Shown here: piece by piece, positions 1 to 6,888 of the stretch
Numbering within the stretch: position 1 is the first letter of the stretch
How the letters are laid out: each line of letters starts with the position of its first letter
NCBI GenBank assembly: GCA_040509055.1
Contig: JBEVLT010000284.1
Location: 1-10,142, forward strand
DNA length: 10,142 nt
DNA from: JAJKIP01 sp040509055
Lineage (GTDB): Bacteria > Bacteroidota > Bacteroidia > Chitinophagales > Chitinophagaceae
Direction: 5' to 3'
Position numbers and translations under genes: made by a program
The notes under the pieces: model-generated
Told to the model about the DNA's origin: nothing
Database searches by the model: none
The model's input: only the letters and a program-made list of their open reading frames with translations

Positions 1-1490
1 AAATATTCGGCCCGGTGATGTTTATCTGGTTTACCATGCTGGCCTGCCTGGGCGCCTACCATGTTTTTGACGACCTGACTATTTTCAAGGCAATCAGCCC
101 ACACTATGCTTTTGAATTTCTGAGAACTTACCCGGGAGGGTTCTGGCTGCTGGGCGCCGTATTCCTTTGTACCACCGGGGCCGAGGCCCTCTACAGCGAC
201 CTGGGGCATTGCGGCAGGAGCAATATCCGCGTTACCTGGATGTATGTAAAAGTATGCCTGCTGATCAATTATTTCGGACAGGGTGCGTCTTTATTATCGC
301 ACCATGAAGGACTTGAGATCACGGATAAGGTGGAACAAACACTGGGTATCAATGCTTTCTACGACCTGATGCCGGAATGGTTCATTATACCCGGCGTAGT
401 CATCGCTACTACCGCCGCTATTGTTGCCAGCCAGGCGATGGTATCCGGCGCCTTCACGCTGATCAGCGAGGCCATGCGGCTGAACCTGTGGCCCAAAGTC
501 AAGATCCGCTATCCATCGGAAGAAAAAGGACAGCTGTTCGTTCCGGCCATCAACCTGCTCATGTTTATCGGTTGTACTGCCGTTGTGCTGTATTTCCGTG
601 AATCTTCCAAAATGGGCGCCGCCTATGGCCTTGCCATCGTGGTGACCATGCTCATGACCACCATCCTGTATGCCAATTACCTGGTATTGCAGCGCGTCAA
701 ATCCACCTGGGTATGGATCTTCCTGATCGGTTATTTCGTGGTGGAAGGCGGCTATTGCGTAGCGCTGATGGACAAATTCATCCACGGCGGTTACACCACG
801 CTGATCGTGGGCGGCATCATGTTCCTCGTGATGTATGTATGGTACCGGGCCCGCAAGATCAAGAACCGCTACGTGGAATTTGTAAGGTTGGAGCATTATA
901 TCCCCAAGATACAGGAGCTGAGCAACGACAGGGCCGTACCCAAATATGCCACGCACCTGGTATACCTGACCAGCGCCAATAATCCCAAGGAGATCGAGCA
1001 CAAGATCATTTACTCCATCCTGAACAAAAAGCCCAAGCGGGCCGACATTTACTGGTTTGTGCACGTGGATACGCTGGACGACCCTTATACCTGCGAGTAC
1101 AAGGTAGACCATATCATTCCCAACGATATTATCCGTGTCGATTTCCGGCTGGGCTTCCGCATGGAGCCCCGCATCAACCTGATGTTCCGCAAGGTGGTGG
1201 AAGACCTGGTGGCCAACAAGGAGGTGAACATCATCAGCCGCTACGAGAGCCTGGCCAGCAGCAATACGGTCGGCGACTTCCAGTTTATGGTGATGGAAAA
1301 ATACCTGAGCCAGGATAATGAGCTGCCTTTCATCGAGCGGGTGATCATGAAGCTGCACTTCTGGCTCAAAGAGCATAGCCTGTCCGAAGAGCGCGGTTTC
1401 GGGCTGGACCTGGCCAATGTGACGGTGGAAAAATTCCCGCTGATCGTAGCGCCTGTCACCAACCTGAAGCTGAAGCGGGTGGAAGATTAA
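1..1490 (+). CDS. kup: KUP-family potassium uptake transporter, 5' end outside the window
   Basis: This is an inner-membrane K+ transporter of the KUP/HAK/KT family, which is thought to import K+ with protons. The reading frame is open from the first full codon at base 3, and the first visible residues (IFGPVMFIWF) match the internal GP-[IV]-M-x-x-WF motif of KUP proteins. The GTG/ATG at 15-20 are therefore internal codons, not the start. About 495 residues are visible; full KUP proteins are about 620-660, so roughly 150-190 N-terminal residues are missing. Further family landmarks are TTGAEALYSDLGH, NYFGQGASLL, VIASQA-type VASQAMVSGAFTL and SSKMGAAYGLA, in the usual order. Hydrophobic membrane segments run to about visible residue 280. 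They are followed by a basic junction (WYRARKIKNRY) and a soluble cytoplasmic C-terminal domain of about 210 residues. Its TAA overlaps the stop codon of the convergent gene on the other strand. Family assignment is secure; ion specificity is inferred from the family. Confidence 0.95.
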   Translation, partial: IFGPVMFIWFTMLACLGAYHVFDDLTIFKAISPHYAFEFLRTYPGGFWLLGAVFLCTTGAEALYSDLGHCGRSNIRVTWMYVKVCLLINYFGQGASLLSHHEGLEITDKVEQTLGINAFYDLMPEWFIIPGVVIATTAAIVASQAMVSGAFTLISEAMRLNLWPKVKIRYPSEEKGQLFVPAINLLMFIGCTAVVLYFRESSKMGAAYGLAIVVTMLMTTILYANYLVLQRVKSTWVWIFLIGYFVVEGGYCVALMDKFIHGGYTTLIVGGIMFLVMYVWYRARKIKNRYVEFVRLEHYIPKIQELSNDRAVPKYATHLVYLTSANNPKEIEHKIIYSILNKKPKRADIYWFVHVDTLDDPYTCEYKVDHIIPNDIIRVDFRLGFRMEPRINLMFRKVVEDLVANKEVNIISRYESLASSNTVGDFQFMVMEKYLSQDNELPFIERVIMKLHFWLKEHSLSEERGFGLDLANVTVEKFPLIVAPVTNLKLKRVED

Positions 1491-2269
1491 TGCACGGGAT
1501 TGCGCTCAGCGTTTCTTTTCCAGGTATCGAACACCTTCAGCTCTTCTGCAGTCAGCTGACCGGTAACAAATTCTACCTGCTGCGATAAGGGTAACAGGTC
1601 TGCTGATTCGGTCACATAATCGATCCTGGTGCAGGGGCAGCCAAGCTTTTCAGCAAAATACTTGACCATGCTGAATATCATCCAGTCTTTTTTATCGCAA
1701 CGGAAATAAGCGATAAAGCGGCTTTCTGACGGAGAGGGCGATGATGGATCAGTATAACCTATCATCATTCGCTGGTAGGATATACCACTGATAGTGGTAT
1801 CGCTCATTTTTACCGGCGGCGCATAACCCGGAAATTCCTTTGAAGGATTATAGAATGTCCAGCCGCCCGGAACAGGTATTGAATCAGGATGAGTATATTT
1901 CCTGATCAGCCTGGCCGTATCAGAGAAGGAAGAATAATCATATAAAGACCGCGTGGGGATATCGATAAAGGTAAAATGACTCACCGACACAAACCTCGTT
2001 TCATTACCAGAGGAGTCTTCGCTTATCCATACTCCTTTTATTTCCTCGACAGCGAGGCTGTCTTTGTACCAGATGCGCGGGTTTTGCCAGAAACCTTCAT
2101 CAATGATATAGTCGTTGCTTTGCCGGTCGAATTTCTTCAGTGCATATTTTATCATTCCCGATACATGGCTGGCCTGGTTATGCTGGGCACTGCCGGAAAA
2201 GGCAATGGCACAAAAACCAAATACATATGATAAACACCCACTATAAAGTTTCCACGGGAAGCTTTTCAT
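1487..2269 (-). CDS. Exported hypothetical protein with signal peptide
   Basis: A 260-aa protein that I do not recognise. The N-terminus is a classic Sec signal peptide: MKSFPWK, a hydrophobic stretch over residues 8-25, then a likely cleavage after SGSA before Q29. It lacks a lipobox, so a periplasmic or secreted product is expected. The mature part is polar with many aromatic residues and contains a CPC motif (LGCPCTRID) near residue 215; no catalytic motif or known domain is evident. The start codon lies 10 nt after the stop of the broken lipoprotein gene upstream, so the two probably formed one transcript. The 3' end overlaps the kup stop by 4 nt (TTAA, convergent). Base composition is visibly lower in GC than kup: for example 24 of 60 bases at 2101-2160 against 35 of 60 at 1201-1260. 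Coding status is supported by the clean ORF and signal peptide; function is unknown. Confidence 0.8.
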   Translation of the reverse strand: MKSFPWKLYSGCLSYVFGFCAIAFSGSAQHNQASHVSGMIKYALKKFDRQSNDYIIDEGFWQNPRIWYKDSLAVEEIKGVWISEDSSGNETRFVSVSHFTFIDIPTRSLYDYSSFSDTARLIRKYTHPDSIPVPGGWTFYNPSKEFPGYAPPVKMSDTTISGISYQRMMIGYTDPSSPSPSESRFIAYFRCDKKDWMIFSMVKYFAEKLGCPCTRIDYVTESADLLPLSQQVEFVTGQLTAEELKVFDTWKRNAERNPVH

Positions 2270-2279
2270 ACACCGATGG

Positions 2280-3351
2280 CTAATGCCAGTTTAAATTATT
2301 AAAGAAGAATGTTTTATCTCTTCCGGGAACGAAGTATGCCCATGATTCTTCCGGACGAGACTCGCAGATAACCCAACCGGATATAAGACAAACTGCCTTA
2401 TATCCTTCGGCATTGGTAATCACACCAGTTTCGTCCCATTTCATTTTAGCGCCTGTCACTCCAGCCGCTTGCATAGCCGAGCTGTTATGCGTCATTCCAG
2501 TAAAATGCCCGCCCCGTTCTTCCTTTTCATTTTTTATCCCGGTAAAACTCTCTGTTGATATCACCTTCCATGATCCTGCAGCCTCCACGACCCAGCTTTC
2601 CTGGGCAATGACAGAGGTTGATAATCCTCCTGCTCCTTCCCCACCCAACTCATCGCACAACTCATTCGGCTGGCAGCCACTACAGGAGGTGTAGAGATAT
2701 TCCCAATCTGTCTCTGCAGTTCCGTCCGGGTAATAGCTGGTGGTTACAAGATACCAGGCTGTACACTGATTTCCCGTTGAGGTTACGGCAAAAGGATCAG
2801 TCTCTCTTTTTCTCCTGGTCATATGCGTTACCTGTACACCATCCCTAAACCCTACCTCGTAGAAGAACCGGTCAAAAATGCTTAAAATGGCAAAATGACC
2901 ATCGGCTTTTACCATGCGGTCGTTAAATACAGCGAAGACTGCATTAACCGGTATCTGGCTAACATCTTCACCTTCCCGCGAAACGTATTGGATAATATTC
3001 GCATGATAGATCTTTCCATTTTTCAGAAAGAGCAGTAAATGATTGGAGACATTTTTCTCCCTGTTTACATTGCTCAGGAAGTCCGGCTTAAGCGGGATAT
3101 TGACCAGCTCTTCTTCAGCATTTATTATGTTACATTCGGCTGCAGTAAAATCCAGGTTGCTTTTGATCGTAGAAATACGTTCGGCTCTGGCTGTATTTTT
3201 CAGAAGCTTGTTTATCCAGCCATTCGTGAACCCGGTTGATCGCCTGGCTATCCAAAGCCTGAACAGGAGAAATTTCTTTCCTGCAGGAAATAAGAAGTAA
3301 AAAAATGAACAGGCAGGGGATTGCCTTCGTAAAAGGTGCTGCCTTTTTCAT
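2280..3351 (-). pseudogene. Lipoprotein gene split by a single-base frameshift
   Basis: Two minus-strand frames together make one protein. The first frame (3351 down to a TAA at 3130-3132) encodes a lipoprotein signal peptide with lipobox LLISC (Cys23), followed by a helical stretch (INRVHEWLDKQASEKYSQSR). The second frame is open from about 3190 to the TAG at 2280. Although its first ATG is only at 2915, the sequence before that ATG reads as good protein, for example RISTIKSNLDFTAAEC, NHLLLFLKNGKIYHANIIQY and VFAVFNDR. Removing one base of the GG pair at 3183-3184 (an extra C on the coding strand) joins the frames as ...YSQSERISTIKSNLDF... and gives 356 residues. The overall pattern resembles uncharacterised lipoproteins of Bacteroidetes; this is from memory and not searched. 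A Cys-rich stretch (YTSCSGCQPNELCDELGGEG) lies near the middle of the second frame. A sequencing or assembly error could explain the shift as well as true decay. The 260-aa exported protein follows 10 nt downstream. Confidence 0.72.
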
Positions 3352-3461
3352 AGAATAAGTTTAGGTAAGGTTATGATTCTATCCGAACAAATACGTCTTC
3401 GAATCAGCACTTAGAACTATGAGGCACACTGAAGCAATACCTGGCATCACCTGCTATACAA

Positions 3462-3785
3462 CTATGCTTCACCGGTCAGCCAGCCGATGCTGTATGAGCT
3501 ATCGCAACCGGCGTCGGGCTTCTGCCCACCGTTGTCCTGCTCCACGTGATCGCCATATATCACTACGGTGCCGTCTGCATTGTATATCGTCGTGATCAAT
3601 AGCCGGGGTGCTCTTCTGCCGGCACCAGGATCCATAACAGGGTAGTTGAATACATGCGGAGCCGTGATGGGATGCGAAACTTTCTGAAACAGGTTTGAAT
3701 GGGTCATGTGCTGCGCTTTAAGATCGTCAACAGGATGTGATAAATTTACCGGCTTTATCATCCACCGGCAATAAGGGTTAATCAT
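3462..3785 (-). CDS. Doubtful 107-aa ORF, possible gene remnant
   Basis: This short ORF has no signal peptide, no membrane segment and no domain I recognise. A G-rich stretch (GGGGTGG on the coding strand) lies just before the ATG and could serve as a ribosome site, though such sites are rare in this group. Residues 63-73 (LITTIYNADGT) resemble LVTTSYYPDGT in the broken lipoprotein next door, and both are followed 20 or so residues later by a G-x-P-x-CD pattern. It may therefore be the tail of a decayed paralogue or a small family member. The similarity covers only a short motif, so it may also be chance. Coding status is uncertain. Confidence 0.35.
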   Translation of the reverse strand: MINPYCRWMIKPVNLSHPVDDLKAQHMTHSNLFQKVSHPITAPHVFNYPVMDPGAGRRAPRLLITTIYNADGTVVIYGDHVEQDNGGQKPDAGCDSSYSIGWLTGEA

Positions 3786-3817
3786 TAGCCACCCCTAACA
3801 TCTTGTCTGTCAGCCAC

Positions 3818-3848
3818 TTTGAGGAATGAAGGTTTATAGCTAACTTAC
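3818..3848 (+). promoter_or_regulatory. Weak candidate promoter for the first hydrolase
   Basis: TTTG at 3818-3821 is followed after 19 nt by TAACTTAC at 3841-3848. This keeps the TAnnTT part of the Bacteroidetes -7 element TAnnTTTG but misses its last two bases. The position, about 25 nt before the proposed start codon, is sensible. It is the best match I found between the preceding ORF and the hydrolase gene, but two mismatches in the core make it tentative. Confidence 0.25.
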
Positions 3849-3872
3849 CTGCTACTTTAAAAACAACCCCAT

Positions 3873-4661
3873 TTGCCTGCTTTTATCTGGTATATTCTCG
3901 CCGGTATCGCCGCCCTGTCGGTCATCGCTTATTTTTTCCAGGAGCGGTTTATCTTCAAACCGGAGAAACTGAAGCAGGATTTCCGCTTCCGGTACGACAT
4001 CCCGTTCAAAGAATATTTTTTCGACGTGGAGCCGGGCGTGCGGATCAACGGGCTTCATTTTTTTCGCGAAAACCCGGCCGGTCTCATCCTGTATTTTCAC
4101 GGCAATACCCGCAGCATAAAAGGCTGGGCCAAATATGCCCGCGATTTTTACCGCTATAATTACGACGTGCTGCTGGTGGACTACCGCGGCTTTGGCAAAA
4201 GCACCGGCAAGCGCAGCGAAAAGGATATGCTGCAGGATATGCAGTTTGTATACGATACGCTGCTGCTCACTTATCCTGAGCACCATATCATCGTATACGG
4301 CCGCAGCATGGGCAGCGGGTTTGCCAGCAAGATCGCATCGGACAATAAACCCCGCTACCTGATCCTCGATGCGCCTTATTATAATTTTGTACGGGTGGTG
4401 GAGCGCTTCCTGCCCATCCTGCCGGTCCGCATCGTGCTGCGGTTTCACCTGCGTACCGACCGGTGGATCCGCCATGTGAACTGCCATACCTACATCATCC
4501 ACGGCACCAAGGACTGGCTGATCCCCATCCGCCACAGCCAACAGCTGCAGCAGCTCAACCCGAACAAAATCACCCTGATCCGCATCCATGGCGGCGGGCA
4601 CAACAACCTGCCGCGGTTTGACGAGTACCACAACTTTGTACGGGATATCCTGAAATACTGA
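3873..4661 (+). CDS. Membrane-anchored alpha/beta hydrolase, BEM46/ABHD13-like (paralogue 1)
   Basis: A 262-aa serine hydrolase of the alpha/beta fold. Residues 3-21 form a hydrophobic N-terminal anchor, so the catalytic domain should sit on the outer face of the inner membrane. The oxyanion-region motif HGN is at 76-78, followed by LLVDYRGFGKSTGK at 100-113. The nucleophile elbow GRSMG gives Ser145. The acid is probably Asp214 (HGTKD) and the base His243 (GGGHNN). This order and spacing fit the BEM46/ABHD12/ABHD13-type group; the substrate cannot be told from sequence. The start is chosen as TTG at 3873 because an in-frame TAA lies at 3858 and no ATG or GTG precedes the anchor. There is no visible Shine-Dalgarno sequence, only an A-rich leader. 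It is a clear paralogue of the hydrolase at 6059-6877 and is followed 117 nt later by the TPR-like lipoprotein gene. Confidence 0.88.
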   Translation: MPAFIWYILAGIAALSVIAYFFQERFIFKPEKLKQDFRFRYDIPFKEYFFDVEPGVRINGLHFFRENPAGLILYFHGNTRSIKGWAKYARDFYRYNYDVLLVDYRGFGKSTGKRSEKDMLQDMQFVYDTLLLTYPEHHIIVYGRSMGSGFASKIASDNKPRYLILDAPYYNFVRVVERFLPILPVRIVLRFHLRTDRWIRHVNCHTYIIHGTKDWLIPIRHSQQLQQLNPNKITLIRIHGGGHNNLPRFDEYHNFVRDILKY

Positions 4662-4778
4662 GCCCCGGATCACGAAACCACACAAGGCATTCCGGCAGCT
4701 TGTTAAGAATATTATAATTCAACCTGCTGCTGCTAACAAAACAATATATACCTGCGTCCAACGGTCAAATGGCGTGTT

Positions 4779-5927
4779 ATGAAACTAAAACTTTACACTG
4801 TTATCCTTATTTTCTCCGGCACCTTTTTCCTGTCGTGCAAGACAGCCCAGAAGCTGTATGAAAAAGGGCAATACGATGAAGCCGTAGAGCTGGCTGCCAA
4901 AAAGCTGGCGAAGAAACCCAATGATGCCTCCCTGCTCGACATTTTGCAAAACGCTTACCGCTTTGCCGTGGAGGACCATGAAACCCGCATCCGGAATTAC
5001 TCCGGCAGCAGCTCCGATCTGCGGTGGGAAAGCATTTACCGTGAATACCTGGACCTGCAGCGGCTGTACACGGCCATCCGCAAATCGCCTGCCGTATACG
5101 ACATCGTTCAACCTGCAGACTACTCGTCCTACATCACTACTTATAAAGAAGAGGCAGCCAATGCACGTTTTGAACGGGGGCTGTCGCTCATGAACGACCA
5201 AACGAAGAACAGCTATAAGGCCGCCTATGCCGAGTTTCAGAAGGCGCTGGCGCTAAAACCCGGCGATCTCTCCATCCGGCAAAAAATGGATGAAGCTTAT
5301 GCCAGCGCCGTCACGAACGTGGTCATTATGCCGCTCACCCGGCAGGGCTTCCAGTATACGTCGTACGACTTTGACCAGGACAACTTCAACCGCGACATCG
5401 TACGCTACCTGGGCAATAACACCAGCAATCAATTTATCCGCTATTATTCGCCTGCTGAAGCAGCCGGTTACAACCTGCGTACCGACAACATCGTGGACAT
5501 GCGTTTCAGCGATGTGAACATCGGCCGCTACCGCGATCAGCGTACCGTACGGGAAGTATCCAAACAGATCGTAACAAAGGAAACGGTATACAAGCCCGAC
5601 TCCATTGTAAAGGAATATACGACGGTGAAGGCAAAGATCACGGTGACCACCCGCACGCTCCGTGCCGACGGGCTGCTGCAGGCCACCGTCAGGAACTACA
5701 ACGACCAGTGGGTATGGAGCGATACGTACAGGGGCGACTACAACTGGTCGGCCACCTTTGCCAGCTTTACAGGCGATCAGCGTGCTTTGAGCGACGAGGA
5801 TAAAAAACTGGTAAGCGGCAAGGAACAATGGCCTCCTTCCAACAGCGAGATCATCCGCATCATCATGAACGAGATCAGGGGCAAAACCGAGTGCGGGCTC
5901 AGCAGTTATTTCAACAGGGTCAATTAA
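4779..5927 (+). CDS. TPR-like lipoprotein of unknown function
   Basis: A 382-aa protein with a lipoprotein signal peptide: MKLK, a hydrophobic core over residues 5-18, and lipobox FLSC with Cys20 as the lipidated residue. It should be anchored in the envelope. Two regions look like tetratricopeptide repeats: residues about 24-52 (LYEKGQYDEAVELAAKKL) and about 129-178 (ARFERGLSLM, YAEFQKALALKPGD). TPRs usually bind partner proteins. The C-terminal part, from about 185, is rich in beta-type sequence and contains a repetitive K/T/V stretch (VTKETVYKPDSIVKEYTTVKA is near 265-290). I know no named family for it. It lies 117 nt after hydrolase 1, with an AT-rich leader (4701-4750), and 131 nt before hydrolase 2, so a shared envelope function is plausible. 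A strong hairpin follows the stop. The start ATG is supported by the signal peptide immediately after it. Confidence 0.88.
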   Translation: MKLKLYTVILIFSGTFFLSCKTAQKLYEKGQYDEAVELAAKKLAKKPNDASLLDILQNAYRFAVEDHETRIRNYSGSSSDLRWESIYREYLDLQRLYTAIRKSPAVYDIVQPADYSSYITTYKEEAANARFERGLSLMNDQTKNSYKAAYAEFQKALALKPGDLSIRQKMDEAYASAVTNVVIMPLTRQGFQYTSYDFDQDNFNRDIVRYLGNNTSNQFIRYYSPAEAAGYNLRTDNIVDMRFSDVNIGRYRDQRTVREVSKQIVTKETVYKPDSIVKEYTTVKAKITVTTRTLRADGLLQATVRNYNDQWVWSDTYRGDYNWSATFASFTGDQRALSDEDKKLVSGKEQWPPSNSEIIRIIMNEIRGKTECGLSSYFNRVN

Positions 5928-5967
5928 GTGCAGGTTGCAGTGCCTGCCCCGGCGGGCAACAGTTCAA

Positions 5968-6004
5968 CAGGTTTAGAGAGCAATCTTTAAACCTGCTTTG
6001 CTTT
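5968..6004 (+). terminator. Hairpin with GCAA tetraloop after the TPR-like lipoprotein gene
   Basis: CAGGTTTAGAGA at 5968-5979 pairs with TCTTTAAACCTG at 5984-5995. This gives a 12-bp stem with one G-U pair closed by a GNRA-type loop (GCAA). A moderately T-rich tail (CTTTGCTTT) follows, weaker than a classic terminator run. It lies 41 nt after the lipoprotein stop codon and just before the promoter of the next gene, so it probably ends or limits transcription from upstream. A second, smaller hairpin (TGCCC-CGGC-GGGCA) precedes it near 5944-5957. Confidence 0.6.
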
Positions 6005-6022
6005 ATACATACTCCTCATGCA

Positions 6023-6053
6023 TTGCAGCTCACTTACCGGTACACTATCTTTG
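6023..6053 (+). promoter_or_regulatory. Bacteroidetes-type promoter of the second hydrolase
   Basis: TTG at 6023-6025 and TATCTTTG at 6046-6053 match the -33 TTG and -7 TAnnTTTG consensus exactly, with a 20-nt spacer. The start codon of the hydrolase begins only 5 nt after the -7 element, so transcription should begin at or within a few bases of the ATG. This is the clearest promoter in the window. Confidence 0.7.
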
Positions 6054-6058
6054 CGCCC

Positions 6059-6877
6059 ATGCAGAAAACAACAGCCCGGAAACTGCGTCGCTGGTTCGGC
6101 CTTCTGCTCATCGTTTACATCGCCGGTGGGCTGGTCCTGTATTTTTTCCAGGACAATATCCTGTTTCATCCCAAAGCCCTGCCCGCCGATCATGTTTTTC
6201 GCTTCGATGTGCCGTTCCGGGAGATCAATCTCCCCGTTGCCCCTGAAAAAAACCTGAACATCGTACAGTTTACCGTTCCGGACTCCCTGTGCCGGGGCGT
6301 GGTATTGTACTTTCATGGCAACCGGAGAAACATCGAGCGGTATGCGCGCTTTGCGCCTTACTTTACCAGGCACGGCTACGAAGTATGGATGATGGACTAC
6401 CCGGGTTTTGGCAAAAGCACCGGCAAATGCACGGAAGCGATCATGCAGGCCGATGCGCTGGAACTGTATAAAATGGCAGCCGCCCGGTTTGCTGCTGACA
6501 GCATTATTCTTTACGGCAAATCGCTGGGCACCGGCATGGCGGCCAAAGTAGCTTCGATGAGGGATTGCCGGCGGCTGATCCTCGAAACGCCTTATTACGA
6601 CCTGCCGTCGGTGGTCCGGCACTATGCGCCCGTGTATCCCGTCAGCCGGCTGCTGCATTATGAATTTCCCATACACGACTACCTGCAGCGGGCCCATGTG
6701 CCTATCACCATCTTCCACGGCACAAAGGATAAAACCATCACCATGGCCAATGCAAAAAAATTGCTGCCCCTGTTGCAGCAGGACGATGAGTTCATCACGA
6801 TCGAAGGCGGCCGGCACAACGACCTCTACCAGTTCCCGGTCACCATCCACAAGCTGGATTCCCTGCTGGCCCGGTAA
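6059..6877 (+). CDS. Membrane-anchored alpha/beta hydrolase, BEM46/ABHD13-like (paralogue 2)
   Basis: A 272-aa serine hydrolase. The N-terminus is basic (KTTARKLRR) followed by a membrane anchor at residues 13-30, giving an outward-facing catalytic domain. The HGN motif is at 86-88, MMDYPGFGKSTGK at 111-123, and the nucleophile elbow GKSLG gives Ser155. Asp224 (HGTKD) and His253 (GGRHND) complete the likely triad. The frame stays open upstream to 5828, but that part overlaps the lipoprotein gene and the hairpin and reads as non-protein. ATG 6059 is right after the promoter and aligns the anchor with paralogue 1, so it is the best start. It shares with paralogue 1 the blocks YFFQ, YFHGN, GFGKSTGK, YYD/N and IxHGTKD. 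The substrate is unknown. Its stop is only 2 nt from the convergent oxyR stop. Confidence 0.9.
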   Translation: MQKTTARKLRRWFGLLLIVYIAGGLVLYFFQDNILFHPKALPADHVFRFDVPFREINLPVAPEKNLNIVQFTVPDSLCRGVVLYFHGNRRNIERYARFAPYFTRHGYEVWMMDYPGFGKSTGKCTEAIMQADALELYKMAAARFAADSIILYGKSLGTGMAAKVASMRDCRRLILETPYYDLPSVVRHYAPVYPVSRLLHYEFPIHDYLQRAHVPITIFHGTKDKTITMANAKKLLPLLQQDDEFITIEGGRHNDLYQFPVTIHKLDSLLAR

Positions 6878-6888
6878 GGTTACACCGG
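6871..6888. terminator. Possible bidirectional hairpin over convergent stop codons
   Basis: CCGGT at 6871-6875 and ACCGG at 6884-6888 can pair around an 8-nt loop. The hairpin spans the stop codons of the hydrolase (plus) and oxyR (minus). The stem is only 5 bp, although GC-rich, and there is no T-run on either side, so a terminator role is only a possibility. Confidence 0.2.

Larger units (their letters stand above)
3352..3872. other. Gene-poor stretch between the broken lipoprotein gene and the first hydrolase
   Basis: About 520 bases separate the start of the broken lipoprotein gene from the start of the first hydrolase gene. The only sizeable reading frame is the doubtful minus-strand ORF at 3462-3785. 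The 110 bases at 3352-3461 should contain the lipoprotein promoter, but I found no convincing TAnnTTTG element there on the minus strand. The 87 bases at 3786-3872 carry a weak candidate promoter for the hydrolase. I see no tRNA, repeat array or strong hairpin. Confidence 0.5.

Noticed and set aside
15..20. GTG/ATG as the true start of kup
   Set aside because: The frame continues upstream to the window edge with conserved family residues (IFGP), so these are internal codons.
294..1376. 360-aa open frame on the minus strand opposite kup
   Set aside because: The sense strand encodes a clear KUP transporter. The antisense product is His/Asp/Val-rich without recognisable domains, as expected of a shadow frame.
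3852..4685. 277-aa minus-strand frame opposite hydrolase 1
   Set aside because: Hydrolase 1 has complete catalytic motifs on the plus strand; the antisense frame has none.
4701..4720. AT-rich sequence before the TPR-like lipoprotein as a promoter
   Set aside because: TATAAT-like bases are present, but no TTG at suitable spacing and no TAnnTTTG element, so I could not support a promoter here.
5828..6058. Longer start for hydrolase 2 (349 aa)
   Set aside because: The extra 77 residues overlap the lipoprotein gene, the hairpin and the promoter, and read as low-quality sequence. ATG 6059 matches the paralogue's anchor position.
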